DNA of 64,000 nucleotides from Rotaria sordida (Eukaryota > Rotifera > Eurotatoria > Philodinida > Philodinidae), in the NCBI GenBank assembly GCA_905250125.1, contig CAJNOL010000527.1:4356-68355 (forward strand), given 5' to 3'. Shown piece by piece: positions 12,600 through 24,862 of this stretch; position 1 is the stretch's first letter; each line of letters starts with the position of its first letter. A model generated the notes under the pieces. That model was not told the DNA's origin. It worked only from the letters and a program-made list of their open reading frames with translations, and did no database searches. The translations under genes and the position numbers were made by a program.

Positions 12600-13846
12600 A
12601 GAATCATCATGTGAACTAGTCTTTTTTTTTTTGCTGTTCTATATTATTTTAGATGATGTACAGCTGTTCAATCTATGAAAAATAACACTCGCTCAGTTGT
12701 AATTAAAAAAGATCTATTAGCAGGATCGTTGTTTGATTAAAATATAAAATACGATGGATGTTCATATTTTGTCAACTAAGGAATTCTACGACATATGCTT
12801 TCGTTTGTAACACCAAGCGTACTAATATGTTCATAATGAATGATGCGAATCGTGATGCACGACAGTAAGTTTGGACAGGAAATCATAGACAAATATCTTA
12901 AATTCAATCTTCTTTCATAACAATCCTACAGAATGTTTTACTTCCATTGCGAAGTCTATCATACGCTGTATTGAAGATAGAAAGATGTTACGATGGCACC
13001 ATCTGTTTCCAACAGAAATATAAATTCACTTTCACAAACTAGTTGTAACCTATTACTTATTCTTGTCTACTACACGATCGGCAGTGAGTGTTGTAGCACT
13101 CGGCTATAAAAATGAATCTCAATTCTCTGCTCATTATTCATCCAATAGACTATGGCAAACATTTTCGCATAGTATTCTCTTGTCTTTACGATTGTCTTTC
13201 AAATTTGAATTTCGTAGCAATACCAGTGAAATCTTTCTCAACTGTAATGCAAGCCTGTTAGAACAACTAAACACTGTATATGATGTGGAACTGACAGTTA
13301 CCAAATACAAAACTTCTACTTACCCTATAATTTGATAGTTTCGATTGTTGATGAACAATTTACTACAAACTCGTATCGGTTATTAAAACCTATGAGAATC
13401 AATGTTATGATCTATTCTTATAAGTCTAGAGTAACTAGGATGTTCCAGTACAATTATATGTTTATTTGATGTCCGAATACGAAACCTAAGCCTTAGTTAA
13501 TTTCGTCTAATTCTAGTCGAAGAATGATTTACAAAATGACATTGAATCATCTTACAACTTCAATCATGTACCTTTGTTTGAAAATTCTTCCATTAAGGTC
13601 AACATTGATTGTATCGATTGGCTAATGGAAGGTTTGATTGTAATGTTTTCATCCAATTGAGTCGTATCCTGTTGTCTATAGCATAAACAAATCAGACAAT
13701 TATTGTCCTGTGATTAATTACACTTTATTTATTATGGTTCTTCAGCAATTAAACTCATCAAATTTTCTGTTGAAATTACTTTAAAGATTGCTTTTATTCC
13801 TTAAAATTCTTTTCAATTCTACTGCCTGGAATTAAATAACAAATTA
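12600..13846. other. Intergenic, no supported gene
   Basis: A 90-codon plus-strand frame at 13063-13335 has no recognisable domain. The minus strand shows scattered short open pieces near 12640-13010 that may be further remnants of the eroded frame to the left. Neither is strong enough to call. Confidence 0.4.
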
Positions 13847-16453
13847 TCAGAATTGACCGAAATCAGCTCTGTTGATAGTGTTTTTTTTTGCAAGTTTTTG
13901 CATAAGAATATTATTAGTTTAACATACTTAAAATCATCTGTGTGGTTAGCGTCTTGTTGTATTTTCGTATGGCCATGCTCACTATCAATTGGATGCGAAT
14001 ATTTTGAGCAATGATCTTGATCGTTGCTATAATGAAAGATAATAATGAAACATAATAGGATGTAGTTTTCGTAGTAGTGACTTGAAGACATGTGCAATTA
14101 CATTAGATTGTACTTTAATTGTTTGCAGTCAAATTAGTATTGTGACGAATGAAACTAATGACAGCTATTTTTCTTTTAGGTTTCATAACTCTGAAAACAA
14201 GGAGTTTTACGGATTAGTCGAGGTTGTGTTATATAGTGCTGCGCTCTCATCTGTATGAAGAAAAGTCACTGAACTTTCATTTGAAAGTCTTGAATTCAAT
14301 GAGGATAGAATAAATCTATTATAAAATATTCAAAAAGTTTTCTCTATACATAGACAATATTTTCTAGAATATTTAAAATCTAAGCTCATACTAAATACAA
14401 GTGGAATATCAAAGATTAGTCTGTATGGATTTCGGTAAAAAAAATCTTGCAAAAAAAAGAACAACAGATACTTTCTATCATAATCCTTGTTGCATTTGAA
14501 CGATTAGACGACGAACATTCTGCATCTGGTTTATATTACAGGCGAGATACGTGATTATAAACTTCCCGCCCTTCAATGCAAATTGTAATGATTGTCGGCG
14601 TGCAAATAATGACTTATGTCCACTACTGTAAATCATTTATAAGATAAACAAGAATCACATACCGATAACAATATATGCCATAGCGACATTTTGGATTTTC
14701 AGAAAGTCCACCAGCAGAAACTTCTAGTACATGATAATCCGAATCACCTGGATGAGCAAATTTTTCGCGATGATCAAGATCTGTCCTATAAAAAGAGATG
14801 AAACAAGAGTTTTTCAATATTCTATGAAAAACATTGGTACAAAACCTATTGCATTTCCGACAATATCGACATCGAGGCCGTATTTCAACTTTTAATAGAA
14901 ATTAAAATGTAAATTATCTTGAATATTGATTCAACTTCATATTTACCTGATTTTCTCTTGGATGGTGAAATAGGTCTACCAGTATAATGATCAGGTCGTG
15001 CAAGTTGTGCTGAATATAATTAGAAAAAAACATAAATCATTGGAAATAAATTCTACGAATGAAAAAGTCTAGAACAAGAAAATTCGTCTGTGTATTTAAG
15101 CGAAATCAGTGGAAACATGATAGATCTATTCAACTTCAACTAAAATCTATTTCGATAGATAACATATTCTAGAACATGATTCTATTAGAAATGATGGAAA
15201 ACTTATAGTTCTTTTGCTATTGACTCAAACAAAAGTTGAGAGCTTTTTTCTAAATCAGAATAAAATAGTTCTTCGAAGAGAAAAAGAATAGTTATTAATT
15301 TACCTAACTCTTGTCGAATATCATCAGATACCTCCATATAACATACATCATCTACAGGACAAAAACTTTTATGTAATGATTCAACAATCTTTCCAAATAC
15401 AGGATGTGCTTTTAATTGTTTAAGAGTTTCTTTAGCACTTGAACGTTCATCTGGATTTTTTCTTAATAAAAGTTCAATAATCATTCTATAACCACCAGCC
15501 GCTGGTACAACAATATCTTGTGCATAACGATCATTACAAAAATGTCTATATTCTTTTTCATCCTTCCATGGAAATTCACCACAAAATAAAAGATAAAACA
15601 TAACGCCAGCTGCCCATACATCAGATTTTTTATGAAGATGTCTTGATATACGATTTTTTGAATCATATTGTAAAAATTCTGGTGAAGCAAAAAATACCGT
15701 ATGAATTTTGTCTGCATCAACTGTCAATTGTTCATGTAGAGTATTCATTTTTTCGGCTGCACCAAAATCAATTAATTTGATACAAAAATATTTTTTAGTT
15801 GGAACAAGAACAATATTATGTGGTTTTATATCACCATGAATAATATTCAATCGTTCAAGAAATGCTAATGCACGTAATACATAAACAATGATAACCATAC
15901 CAAATATTGTTATCTCTTCAGTTGTTTCATAGAATGTTTTATTTTTCCAAAATGTACGAAGATCACAAATAGCATATTCCATTGCAATAAAAATACCTTC
16001 ATTGGTTATTTTACTACCACGATATTGGATAATTGGATGATTATCGATACAAATTCTCTTTGTTACACGTAAAAAATTAATTTCATTTTTTATTTCTTCT
16101 TGTATGTCAGGTGTATTTTCTAAAATTTTAATAGCAACTATACGACCTGTATTCTTAACTGTTGCTTTATAAATTTTACCAAAACCACCTCGACTAACAT
16201 AATGAATAACTTCATATGTAGTACCTGCAATTTCTATTTCTGATTTTTCGTCATTCAGCACTGTTTCATTCGCTTTTGATTGTGCTACTGCTAATAACGT
16301 TGCAACCATTTGTTCAAAAGTTGCTTGTTGTTTTCGTTTATTTGCTTCTTCTTGAGTAGCAAGTTGTTTTTCCATATCGGCATTTAATTTCATAATTAAT
16401 TTTTGTTCTCGTTTTAATGCATCAATCTTAGCTTTTGAATGACTGAGTCCCAT
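13847..16453 (-). CDS. N-myristoylated protein kinase with two C-terminal PBZ zinc fingers
   Basis: Six predicted minus-strand exons: 16453-15304, 15009-14947, 14888-14846, 14785-14663, 14026-13928, 13868-13847. All junctions are GT-AG and every phase agrees, giving 499 aa. I start at ATG 16453 because it yields MGLSHS, an N-myristoylation signal; the upstream extension lacks one. Residues 10-60 are Lys/Glu/Gln-rich and probably coiled coil. The kinase domain (about 78-360) has glycine loop GGFGKIY, Lys109 in VAIK, catalytic HGDIKPHN (206-213) and DFG 229-231, so it should be active. Residues 401-403 (KRK) are basic. Finger 1 uses C411, C417, H424 and H430 before PGDSDY; finger 2 uses C452, C458, H465 and H471. 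Both fit C-x5-C-x6-H-x5-H of PBZ modules, which bind poly(ADP-ribose) in APLF and CHFR. If the first intron (294 nt) is not spliced, the protein ends at 15203 without fingers. An alternative 49-codon last exon (14625-14478) is phase-compatible and faintly WWE-like. Confidence 0.7.
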
Positions 16454-16528
16454 TGCCAATAGAAAATCAATTTGTATGAAATAATAATTGATACAAAATA
16501 ATAACAGACGAAATAGACTCGTGCACAC

Positions 16529-18498
16529 ATGGACAAAACTTCAAGTGAAATGCACTTAAACAAAAGCAAACATCGTCAAAATCTTTTCTTTCTTATATTC
16601 ATCTTTATAGTAGTATAAAAAGTGAATTTCATTCTTTCTTTCGTTGTTAATAAAAAGAATGACATGTGCTATGGTTTCATTTTTGTTTGGAAGAAATCAG
16701 AAAATTTATTTATAGCACAAACATCATGTTTATTATTTTCTAGTGCAAATAGTCGATCTTTGTCAAAACATAAATCCATCATCATACAGTTTGATTAGTA
16801 ATACAAAAATCCAATTTGAAAACACTTTTTTATGTTTTTCAATATTCTTTCTGATATATGATCATAAGAATTTCAAAAAAAAAGTCGATGTATACATAAA
16901 AATTTTCTTTTATACAAGACATTATAAAATGTAAGACAAAACAAGTCTTTTATAGACTTTGGATCAGAATGTGTCATAGTCATCATGTACTGAGTTACTT
17001 CATAATGCTATACCATTTCAGTCTGAAAAGGCAATAGAGTATGTCAAGAAAACTGTGAACTGTTGTGTATGCACTAAATCATCGTGTTTTAGCATACATC
17101 TCCTAGATAAATGCTTCCTGTCAAGTTTCAGCAAACGAAGACCAGAAATCGATGGATTGTGGAGGCAGTATTCCGAGAGGAAAAGCCTGCAGATCTTTTT
17201 TCTTTTTAGTAAATTTCACGTTCTCTCCCGCAAAAAATGAGCAAAATCCATTAGAAAAATTCAGAGACACTCAGACTCACAGTACTATTTCCATGTTCTA
17301 TCGATTTTCATTTTTTTCCATCCGAATACGAATATTTTATCGCATGTTTCTTACTATATTTTCGTTGAAATTCGCCTGTTTCCGGTGGTCGAAACCAATT
17401 ATTGACGTACGTATGTCATGAAATAGTAAAAAGAAATGTCAACAACCATAATTTCCTTGGACAAATGGTTGAGTATAGGTATGGAATTGAATGTAAAGTG
17501 TCGATGCTTTTAAATCGTTATTCATCATCCTGAGATACGTATTGCCATTCCTGATTTACTTTCACCCATACTTAAACATCTCACGCTAGATCGTAGAATA
17601 TACATATTCCAAAAGAGAAGTATAAAGGCTTGGTCAAATGAAAAATTAGTGATGTAGGCTTCAAAAGTTTCACGTTTTATACTGGCTAATTATTAAAAAT
17701 TTTGCTGTACTTTCTATTCGGGACCTTAAAAAAAGAGTTATGACAATCCTTTTCACTCAAAAGCATTGAATTTTTTAAAATTTTTCTCTAAAAATCCTTC
17801 ATCCATATCCATGTTATGTGAGTCGAACTGACTCTGACAAGAGAGTTAGAAAGAATGAATAAAAGAAAATATTTTTATGCATTACATCTTATAAAAATTT
17901 TTCTATCACTCACTTACTCTTTACTGTTCTGCAGTTTTGTTCCATAGAGAGTGAAGTGACTAGTTGGTAGAGTTGATTTCATTACTATCAATCCTGATTC
18001 TCATCCTCAGTCATCCTCATTAAGGAGAAATCAAGTCGAATTTACTTAAAGTCAAGGAAATTCAATTCAAGTTTTGTAAAAATTCCATCGAATCATTTTA
18101 CTTTTTATGGAACTATAGGAATGCGTCTTCGATTTGATAACTTATCTAAGTTTGTCTATAAAACGTAGACTATTCTAGATAATGACAGAAAATTTTTCAA
18201 TAAGCCAGTACCTCCATGTATATAGGGAAATGATATTTATACACTAACTATTATATATTAATTAAATTGACATCATTCGAAAAAAATAAAATATTTTTCT
18301 TAGTTTTTACAAAAATATATACAAAACTTTACGAGATTATTATGTTTCCTTTAGTAGATTCGTATTAGACCATTCATTGTTATCATGATAAAAAACTGAA
18401 GTATTATTAACGATGGCACGTAATTCAGAACCTCGTTCACTAATTTTTTGGTAATAAAATGCCGTTGGATCACATTCAACACCTTGTCGATTGAATTT
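16529..18498. other. Intergenic upstream of the kinase gene
   Basis: No gene is supported. Several 60-90 codon frames exist but have no domain and lie in low-complexity AT-rich sequence. The kinase promoter should lie in the first few hundred bases; I see no unambiguous core element. Confidence 0.45.
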
Positions 18499-18556
18499 GA
18501 GGGTGTGAAGGTGGATGCGAGTTTCCTCTTTCTCACTCACACCGACACCTACACCC
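18499..18556. repeat. Degenerate telomere-like hairpin
   Basis: GAGGGTGTGAAGGTGGATGC is followed by a pyrimidine loop (TTTCCTCTTTCTC, purine-rich on the other strand) and then CTCACACCGACACCTACACCC. Same layout as the larger elements. Confidence 0.65.
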
Positions 18557-18813
18557 AGTATTGCGTACATTATACCGATTAGTATATCAGCAGTAGTTTT
18601 TCGGTAGTTATCACATGAGGGTGAGGTAAGAAAAGAAAGGTGAAAACACATGCTTCAGGGGTGCGAAGAAAAACAAGAACGATAACGCTTCGATTACAAG
18701 TGTCTGCCACAACAAAAAGAGGCGCAGACAAGAGTAGAATAAAGCCATGCTCACAGCTATACTCGTTACCATTTTACTCCTTTTGATCGTCTCCTATGGT
18801 TGGCACATTCATC

Positions 18814-19018
18814 GAGGGTGTGGGTGTGGGGTTCGAGTGTGGATGTGAATATTGAACAAAAGAAGACACCCACGCCCACACCACCGCCACCCACACCACC
18901 GCCACCCACACCACCGCCACCCACACCCATACCACCGCCGCCCACATCTACTCACACCCACACCCACACCTCACACCTACCCACACCCACATCCAGACCT
19001 ACACCCACACTCACCCCC
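18814..19018. repeat. Telomere-like hairpin with an internal 15-bp tandem repeat
   Basis: The short G-rich left arm starts GAGGGTGTGGGTGTGGGG. The loop AATATTGAACAAAAGAAGAC is followed by a much longer C-rich right arm. Inside that arm ACACCACCGCCACCC is repeated about four times from 18886, so the right arm has grown by tandem duplication. Pro/Thr-rich frames crossing it are artefacts. Confidence 0.85.
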
Positions 19019-19105
19019 GACAGTATAATTTTTTTCCGGATACGAACGGAGAAAAAATGAGTTATGAGATGGGAAAATATGTTCTATACATTTTTGCTGG
19101 AGTGG

Positions 19106-19135
19106 TCCGAATTACCCTAAATGGGGTAATTCGGA
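19106..19135. repeat. 30-bp hairpin
   Basis: TCCGAATTACCC pairs with GGGGTAATTCGGA around the 5-bp loop TAAAT. It lies between a telomere-like hairpin and the 3' end of the convergent secreted-protein gene, so it could be a transcript-end structure or a small element remnant. Confidence 0.7.
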
Positions 19136-19325
19136 TCAGCACGACAGACCTTTTGCCATTTTGACTATGACTTTTTTTCAGTAAAAGGTTTTAAAAAAAT
19201 TCTTTTAGCATTGGAAAGAGGACAGTTTGTTCTAGTGACACTCCAAAAATCACCCCGTTACGACGTACAGTGAATGAGAGCGAATAAAAATAAAATCAGT
19301 TTTCTAGTTTTTGATCCGAGTTGCT

Positions 19326-20267
19326 TCACTTGAGTGTATTAGGGGTGAAAATATACGAAGGGATATTCATGCCATTTGTACATGTAGTGAAATCAACATT
19401 GCAGTTGTTCGTCGTACAGAAACACCATCCTGTGTTAGATGAAAGGGAACCAGGATAGATTGTAGCAACAGCTGTGGAACTTTGGTATTGATAGTTATTA
19501 CTTTGGTTCATGAAAGCCATCAATGAAATTTGCATGACTTGATACATCCACGTTTCATAAGTACCTTCGATCATAGCCATTTGTTGATAGATGCCTTGTG
19601 TTGGATCGTAGAAAACTGCGCATATAACAGTGTGCTTAGGAGTATAGGCAGAACACTTCGACATATCTCCTGGAAACAAAAAATTCCTACGATTACAAGC
19701 TGAATACATAGGGGATATGGTATTGTTCAGAGCAGACATATTGACACCGAGGTCTTGACACGTTATCGCGTTTGTCAACGATGGTAGAAGAACAGGTAAT
19801 AATGGTGGAGGTGATGAACGTGCCTGATCGACCGATGTTTGACAAGTTAAATAGGTAGCAGTGCAGTTATTCGTTGAACAGATACACATCTGCATTGATA
19901 TTGCTGTCTGGAAGTAATAGAGAGTGCAATTTCCATAACCAATGTCCATAGTTGTGGAGAAGTTACATTGATGGATAGCCATATTACGATACATATTCCA
20001 TCCACTAATGAAGGTTCGATCAGTTTTAACTTGAAATAGATTATTCACAAGTGAAGTGCTGATTATAACGATACAGTAATGAGTTAATTTATTATCGAGA
20101 CCAGATTGGTAGGTCATGGTTCCATTATGCAATGTATCAGTTTGGCCCCAACATGTTATAGTTTGTCGAGGATAAGTTAGAATGGTCGATACTGGTGCAG
20201 TGAAGAATGAGTTGCTGGATGGTAGAAATAGAAAACTGATAAAAATTTCGAAGAGAATAGTATTCAT
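19326..20267 (-). CDS. Secreted cysteine-rich protein with two related halves
   Basis: Single-exon frame of 313 aa. I start at ATG 20267; the upstream extension begins at TTG and is not needed. The N-terminus is a typical signal peptide (NTILFEIFISFLFLPSSNS). The mature part has many Cys and Asn-linked glycosylation sequons. Two segments end alike, CICSTNNCTATYLTC in the middle and CFCTTNNCNVDFTTC near the C-terminus. This suggests an internal duplication of a disulfide-bonded domain of about 130 residues. The CxCxxxNC spacing resembles the end of Ly6/uPAR-type three-finger domains, but I would not name it so on this alone. It is probably extracellular. No enzyme motif is visible and the function is unknown. 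Confidence 0.75.
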   Translation of the reverse strand: MNTILFEIFISFLFLPSSNSFFTAPVSTILTYPRQTITCWGQTDTLHNGTMTYQSGLDNKLTHYCIVIISTSLVNNLFQVKTDRTFISGWNMYRNMAIHQCNFSTTMDIGYGNCTLYYFQTAISMQMCICSTNNCTATYLTCQTSVDQARSSPPPLLPVLLPSLTNAITCQDLGVNMSALNNTISPMYSACNRRNFLFPGDMSKCSAYTPKHTVICAVFYDPTQGIYQQMAMIEGTYETWMYQVMQISLMAFMNQSNNYQYQSSTAVATIYPGSLSSNTGWCFCTTNNCNVDFTTCTNGMNIPSYIFTPNTLK

Positions 20268-20642
20268 GATTTCGACGTTCAAACTTGGATTGAATTCAGG
20301 TTCTTTCAGGTTATCCTTTTTTCGAATCCCCTTCTTTATAAGTGTTATGATACTCCGTGCGATGATTTATCTGAAAAAAAAGATAGGTAGGTTTACTTAT
20401 AGTCTTTCGGAACTCCTACAGATCTATGACACCCCGCTTGATTAATCGTGCGCACGGTGAAAAAAGTGTATATGTGTGATCGATGATCAGTCGAAATGGG
20501 TCGATTTTGACTCAAAAGATTCGGGATTTCTAATTAATCTCAATAGTTTTGTGATTATTGAGTTAGTTGATGTAGCTGAGAAATGTTACCTGCAAACGAA
20601 ACTCGTACGTAAGTAAAGTACGCTGCTTATCTAATATTTTAT

Positions 20643-20701
20643 ATGGGTGTGGATGTAGACACCAGGAAAAGAGAGCCATACTCAGACTTCACATCTACAT
20701 G
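20643..20701. repeat. Degenerate telomere-like hairpin
   Basis: ATGGGTGTGGATGTAGAC, a purine loop (AGGAAAAGAGAG), then CAGACTTCACATCTACATGTC. The arms pair imperfectly. Confidence 0.55.
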
Positions 20702-21637
20702 TCTGAATGCATAAATATGGTCCAAAACTTTTTTTTTCTGAAATTGGTAGTCTAGAAAACACAATAATTATCGACTCGACGGCCTGTACTATCACTCTGA
20801 TTGTTTTTGCTGAGCGCAAAGTTCGATTCTGCATAGAATCCACGTAAGAACTCTCCCATGGAGTAAGAAAAAAAAACCAATGATTTTCTTCCAATAATTC
20901 GAACTTCAATCATGAAGAATCGATCGCATCCCGTAAAAGCTGGCGAAACAATCAATTACAATAGATCTTTTAGTCCAAATCGATTATAGTCTGTTACTTT
21001 TGATAGTTGATTATCATCCGCTTATGCGGAAATGAATCATAACTAATTATGATGGATGCATTGATTTTTAACTTTTCACAGTCAAAACAACCTATCTGCA
21101 CTGCTTAGAGCTGTCAATACTTATGAAGTCTTTTGATGATAACTACACATTTTACATTGCTTTCTCCAATGCAACTATCGTACTTCACCGAATACGGCTG
21201 AAGCATGAAAGAATAGATTGAAATTGAAATGGAATTATAAGGTTTCAATCCGTTGTGATCAATTCTGACATGCTTTAATCCTATTCACACAACTCTGGTA
21301 GTTGCATCAGATAGAGCGATCTAAATTCTGTAGCCATCACTCGAAGAAATGGTCAGAAATGACGATCCTATGTGCTACGGATGAGAAATCTCTACAACCA
21401 AAAATTACGAGATATGACATTCATACCAATTACCATTTCTTTTACCATAAATATACAAAAATCAAGTATACTTCATAAATTATAATCGATTTCGTTGATT
21501 AAAAACGAATTACAATTGTTGCATTTCCACTTGACTTCAGTATTGCATGGGTGACAGAAAATACTCCATTATAATCATTGATTATTTTATGTTCGTTTGT
21601 CATGGAAATGGTGGTTGTCGATTTTGGAACTTTCGGA
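20702..21637. other. Intergenic, nothing recognised
   Basis: No domain-bearing frame. The two overlapping minus-strand frames near 20690-20950 are short and without recognisable features. Confidence 0.45.
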
Positions 21638-21703
21638 TGAGATGTGGGTGTGATACTCTTTTAGACAGTAGCATCCACATCCCACATAGACATCTACACC
21701 TCT
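21638..21703. repeat. Degenerate telomere-like hairpin
   Basis: GAGATGTGGGTGTGATAC, a loop with CTTTTAGACAGTAG, then ATCCACATCCCACATAGACATCTACACCTCTC. G-arm first, C-arm second, as in the other copies. Confidence 0.6.
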
Positions 21704-22584
21704 CGAAGGATAGTCTGAGTGGGCAGCATAGATTTATTTCGCGAACTCCTTTAATACAGGACTTTTTCCAAGTGCTATATTATTATCATCTTTTTTGTTA
21801 TTTAGGAATTTTCCCAATGAGGGTTTCTCACTGTACGTAGAAATTTAGAATTTCTCTCTTTCTTCCTTGTATCCTCTATTTGGATTTTTCCTGCTTGGAT
21901 ATGATTGATTTTGTTTCAACTTGTTGATACGGTAAACCTGAATTTGGTCGAAATTAAAAATGTCAAAAAGAAAAACGCCGAAAAACCAAAATGTCTATAG
22001 CTATAATGAGGATGTGATAGATGGCACAAGTGCAGATGTGGGAATGGTGAAGATCTTTACTTTGATAGGCTAAATTATAGAACCTATTTGCTTCTAGAAA
22101 TTTGTAGCTTTTTGGAGAGTTTCGACACATTTTCTTTCAACACTTTTACTTCCTATGTTTTTGAGGACAACCGCTGATACTTATGTGTGCATATGTTCGT
22201 TATGCTTTATGAATCAGAACTTACAAACATTATCTTGCTCTCTAATCGTTCTTATTCGTATTAGTTCTGATTTTCTTTCACTTGCTGTCATCAGACTCAA
22301 GATACCACCAATAAACTGAACCCCTATGAAACAAAATGATAGAAATCGATAGAGTCCACGATGAAAATAAAGTATAAAGTAATTCAAAAGTGCACATATT
22401 CTAGATTTCAATTTTGTAACTAATGTCACTTCATCATTCTATTATTTCATGGCTTCTTAACGATTATGGCATAGAATAAGTGGTCGGCTATTGCAGAAAT
22501 TTCCCGAATTTGAGAACTTTTCGGGATTATAGGAATTATATCGATTATAGATATTACTATGTATTATAGAAGTTATTAGGAATC
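21704..22584. other. Intergenic, one weak frame
   Basis: A minus-strand open stretch at 22214-22429 could encode a hydrophobic segment and a charged tail, but it begins at GTG, has no ATG and no recognisable family, so it is not called. The stretch near 21945-22010 (GTCGAAATTAAAAATGTC) resembles one arm of the 201-bp inverted-repeat element at 33798. Confidence 0.4.
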
Positions 22585-22668
22585 GATGCGGGTGAAAGGA
22601 AACGAGTGAAATCCCACATTTTCCCCACACCCAGCCAGTGTGGTGTGGGCTGACCCGTTTCCCGCACC
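22585..22668. repeat. Telomere-like hairpin with nested arms
   Basis: GATGCGGGTGAAAGGAAACG at the left is complementary to CCCGTTTCCCGCACC at the right. Inside lie CCCACATTTTCCCCACACCC and GTGTGGTGTGGG, so two hairpins are nested. This is the most rearranged copy in the window. Confidence 0.6.
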
Positions 22669-23580
22669 AACATATATTCCTAGTAATCCACTCCAATTTC
22701 TGAAATCCTTCTAATCGCTAGAAATCCTCGAAATTCATTGTAGCCTCTCATGACTCCTGTGTCCTTGATAGTTTTTCATTGTATGTGTCTTGTCGCTTTT
22801 TAACGTTATCTCATGATTCATATCCGTCATCCAGTGATGTTGCCATCTACCTACTTTGGTATTGCTTTACAATCAATCGTCAAAACATGCTTTTCATTGA
22901 GAGAACGACAAACATACTTATAGTAGAGTGAGCTGGATAGCAAATCTTTAATATTTCATTCTCTACAGCGTTCTTTTTCTGTTTGATGATCAATGACGTC
23001 ATCATTTTTCACGGAATTTGTCAGAGGAGTTGTCATTTTCCTATTACCAACGTTTTCTCCACATGAGCTTTATGTATTATTAACTTCATTCGTTTCTCTC
23101 TGAGCTGGATATTACAGTCAATAAAGCGTGTTTTATTTTATATCGTCTCCCACTGGCATAATTTACATAATAGCTGCTTCCAACGTTACACTGGCTGCCA
23201 ATATTATTCACCGACGCCATTATATAGATGTCTTTTAAAAGAAATATATATAATAGTATGACTGAATAATTTTTCCAGACACTGTATGTGTTATTCATCC
23301 AACCTACTATCCTATTAGTAATACCGAATGACAAATAATGAATGACTGCACTTTACATTTCAGATTTTTATCACTGAATTAGTCTTATTAAAAAAACCAA
23401 AGATACCATAAGATGCAGCGTGAAAAGCTCTGTAATCTGAACAGCAAAACTTATTTTATTTGCACACTTATTGTCTTCACGATAAGCGAAAATCAGCGAG
23501 ACCAATTTTGCATGCTTCGAACGATGTTTTTTTGGTATATGGTGAATTTCTTTTTCTTATTTTATCTTTCATTATCAAAT
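22669..23580. other. Intergenic, nothing recognised
   Basis: No supported gene. A minus-strand frame at 23086-23334 has no identifiable domain. Confidence 0.4.
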
Positions 23581-23684
23581 AGGGTGGGTATGGGTTGTAG
23601 GTGTGGGTGTGGGTCTCAGACTTTCTTACTACACCTACACCCACACCCACCCACACCTACACCATCATCCACACTCACATCCTC
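23581..23684. repeat. Telomere-like hairpin
   Basis: The left arm AGGGTGGGTATGGGTTGTAG continues as GTGTGGGTGTGGG. The loop is TCTCAGACTTTCTTACTA. The right arm is CACCTACACCCACACCCACC and further degenerate C-rich units. The minus strand of the loop gives GTAAGAAAGTCTGAGA. Confidence 0.85.
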
Positions 23685-24862
23685 TTCGAACTCGACCGAG
23701 ATACTGTTGAAACTAAACTGTGTGAAAAATTTCACCGCGATCTGACTCTCCTTTCAAAAGTTATCGTATAAACGGCCGACCGAACACACCGACCGATTCT
23801 ACAGTGTATTCACTTTTTGAGTGCACAAAAAACGAAATTCTACACTACTTTTCTTGAAGAAGTGTTAATATATCTTTTCATATTCTAGAAAATATTCTTC
23901 CTACTCTCTCACCTTTCGCATTCCAGTACACTCCTGCTAAAAGAGTATGTATCAAGTGTTTTTAGAACTGTTGTTCGTGTACGAAATGGGAGTGAATACC
24001 TTTCAGGAAAAGATTCATAACTTTTGAATCGTAAACGATAGAGACATGCGCCCTACGCAGAATTATAGCTCTCGTTGCAGGCTATCGATTTCACTATTTT
24101 TAAGTTAAGGTCTATCATGCTCTCTGGGAATGACGGTCTTGTCAAACTTACATACAAAACCTACTATCATAAATCTCATTGAAATCCCTGATTACTCCAT
24201 AGTACCACGTCCCGCGCGGAGCCCTATGCAACGGCGAAAACCGCAGGTGTCTATCACATACTCTTCAAAAGTTATAGGCATTTTTGTGAAGCGCCTTTTT
24301 TTCAAAAATCGATATCAATTAGTTGATAACACCATCGTAATCTCTCGAAAATTTGAACTGACACAAAATATTATTTCATTGATGTCATATTAACTGTTGC
24401 TCTGAATGCTGAGAAAAAAATCTACCTTAGTTATATGAAAGCATGACAAAACACAGAGCTTCAGACAGAAGAAAATCAGTTTTTCATATCAAGCGACGAC
24501 TTACCTATATAATACTGTTTATGTCTGACAGTCAGTGTAATTGTCGATAGTATTTATATAAGAACAGATTCGGCATTGGTGTATCGCTCGACGCAAATAA
24601 ATTCAATTGACGTAGTTTATTTCAAGTGTCTCTTTGCTATTTTTCTTGGTCTTTCTTCATAATGAGTCATTCCATATTCCGCAGTTTTTTCTATTAATAG
24701 ATGGATCAATATTAATGCCATCCTAGAATTGCCACTCTATTAAACATTTTCTTCCTACTTGACTCATCATGATTAATTTTTTTTTGCGTCAAAAGAAAGA
24801 TAAATAAACGAAAATAAACGTACAAGCAAAGCACAAAATACTGATTTCAATGTAAATAAGTA
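23685..24862. other. Intergenic, possible solo-LTR-like stretch
   Basis: No gene. Positions 24556-24603 hold a TATATAAG box followed by a GC-richer stretch and AATAAA, an arrangement seen in LTRs. I could not find matching termini or a target duplication, so this is only noted. Confidence 0.3.

Noticed and set aside
13063-13335. A 90-codon plus-strand frame
   Set aside because: No recognisable motif, no splice context, and it lies in a region with eroded minus-strand remnants.
22214-22429. Hydrophobic 71-codon minus-strand frame
   Set aside because: Begins at GTG without an ATG and has no family resemblance; may be chance.
24393-24640. Solo LTR
   Set aside because: TATATAAG and AATAAA are suitably placed, but no TG..CA termini with target duplication could be fixed and no second copy is in the window.
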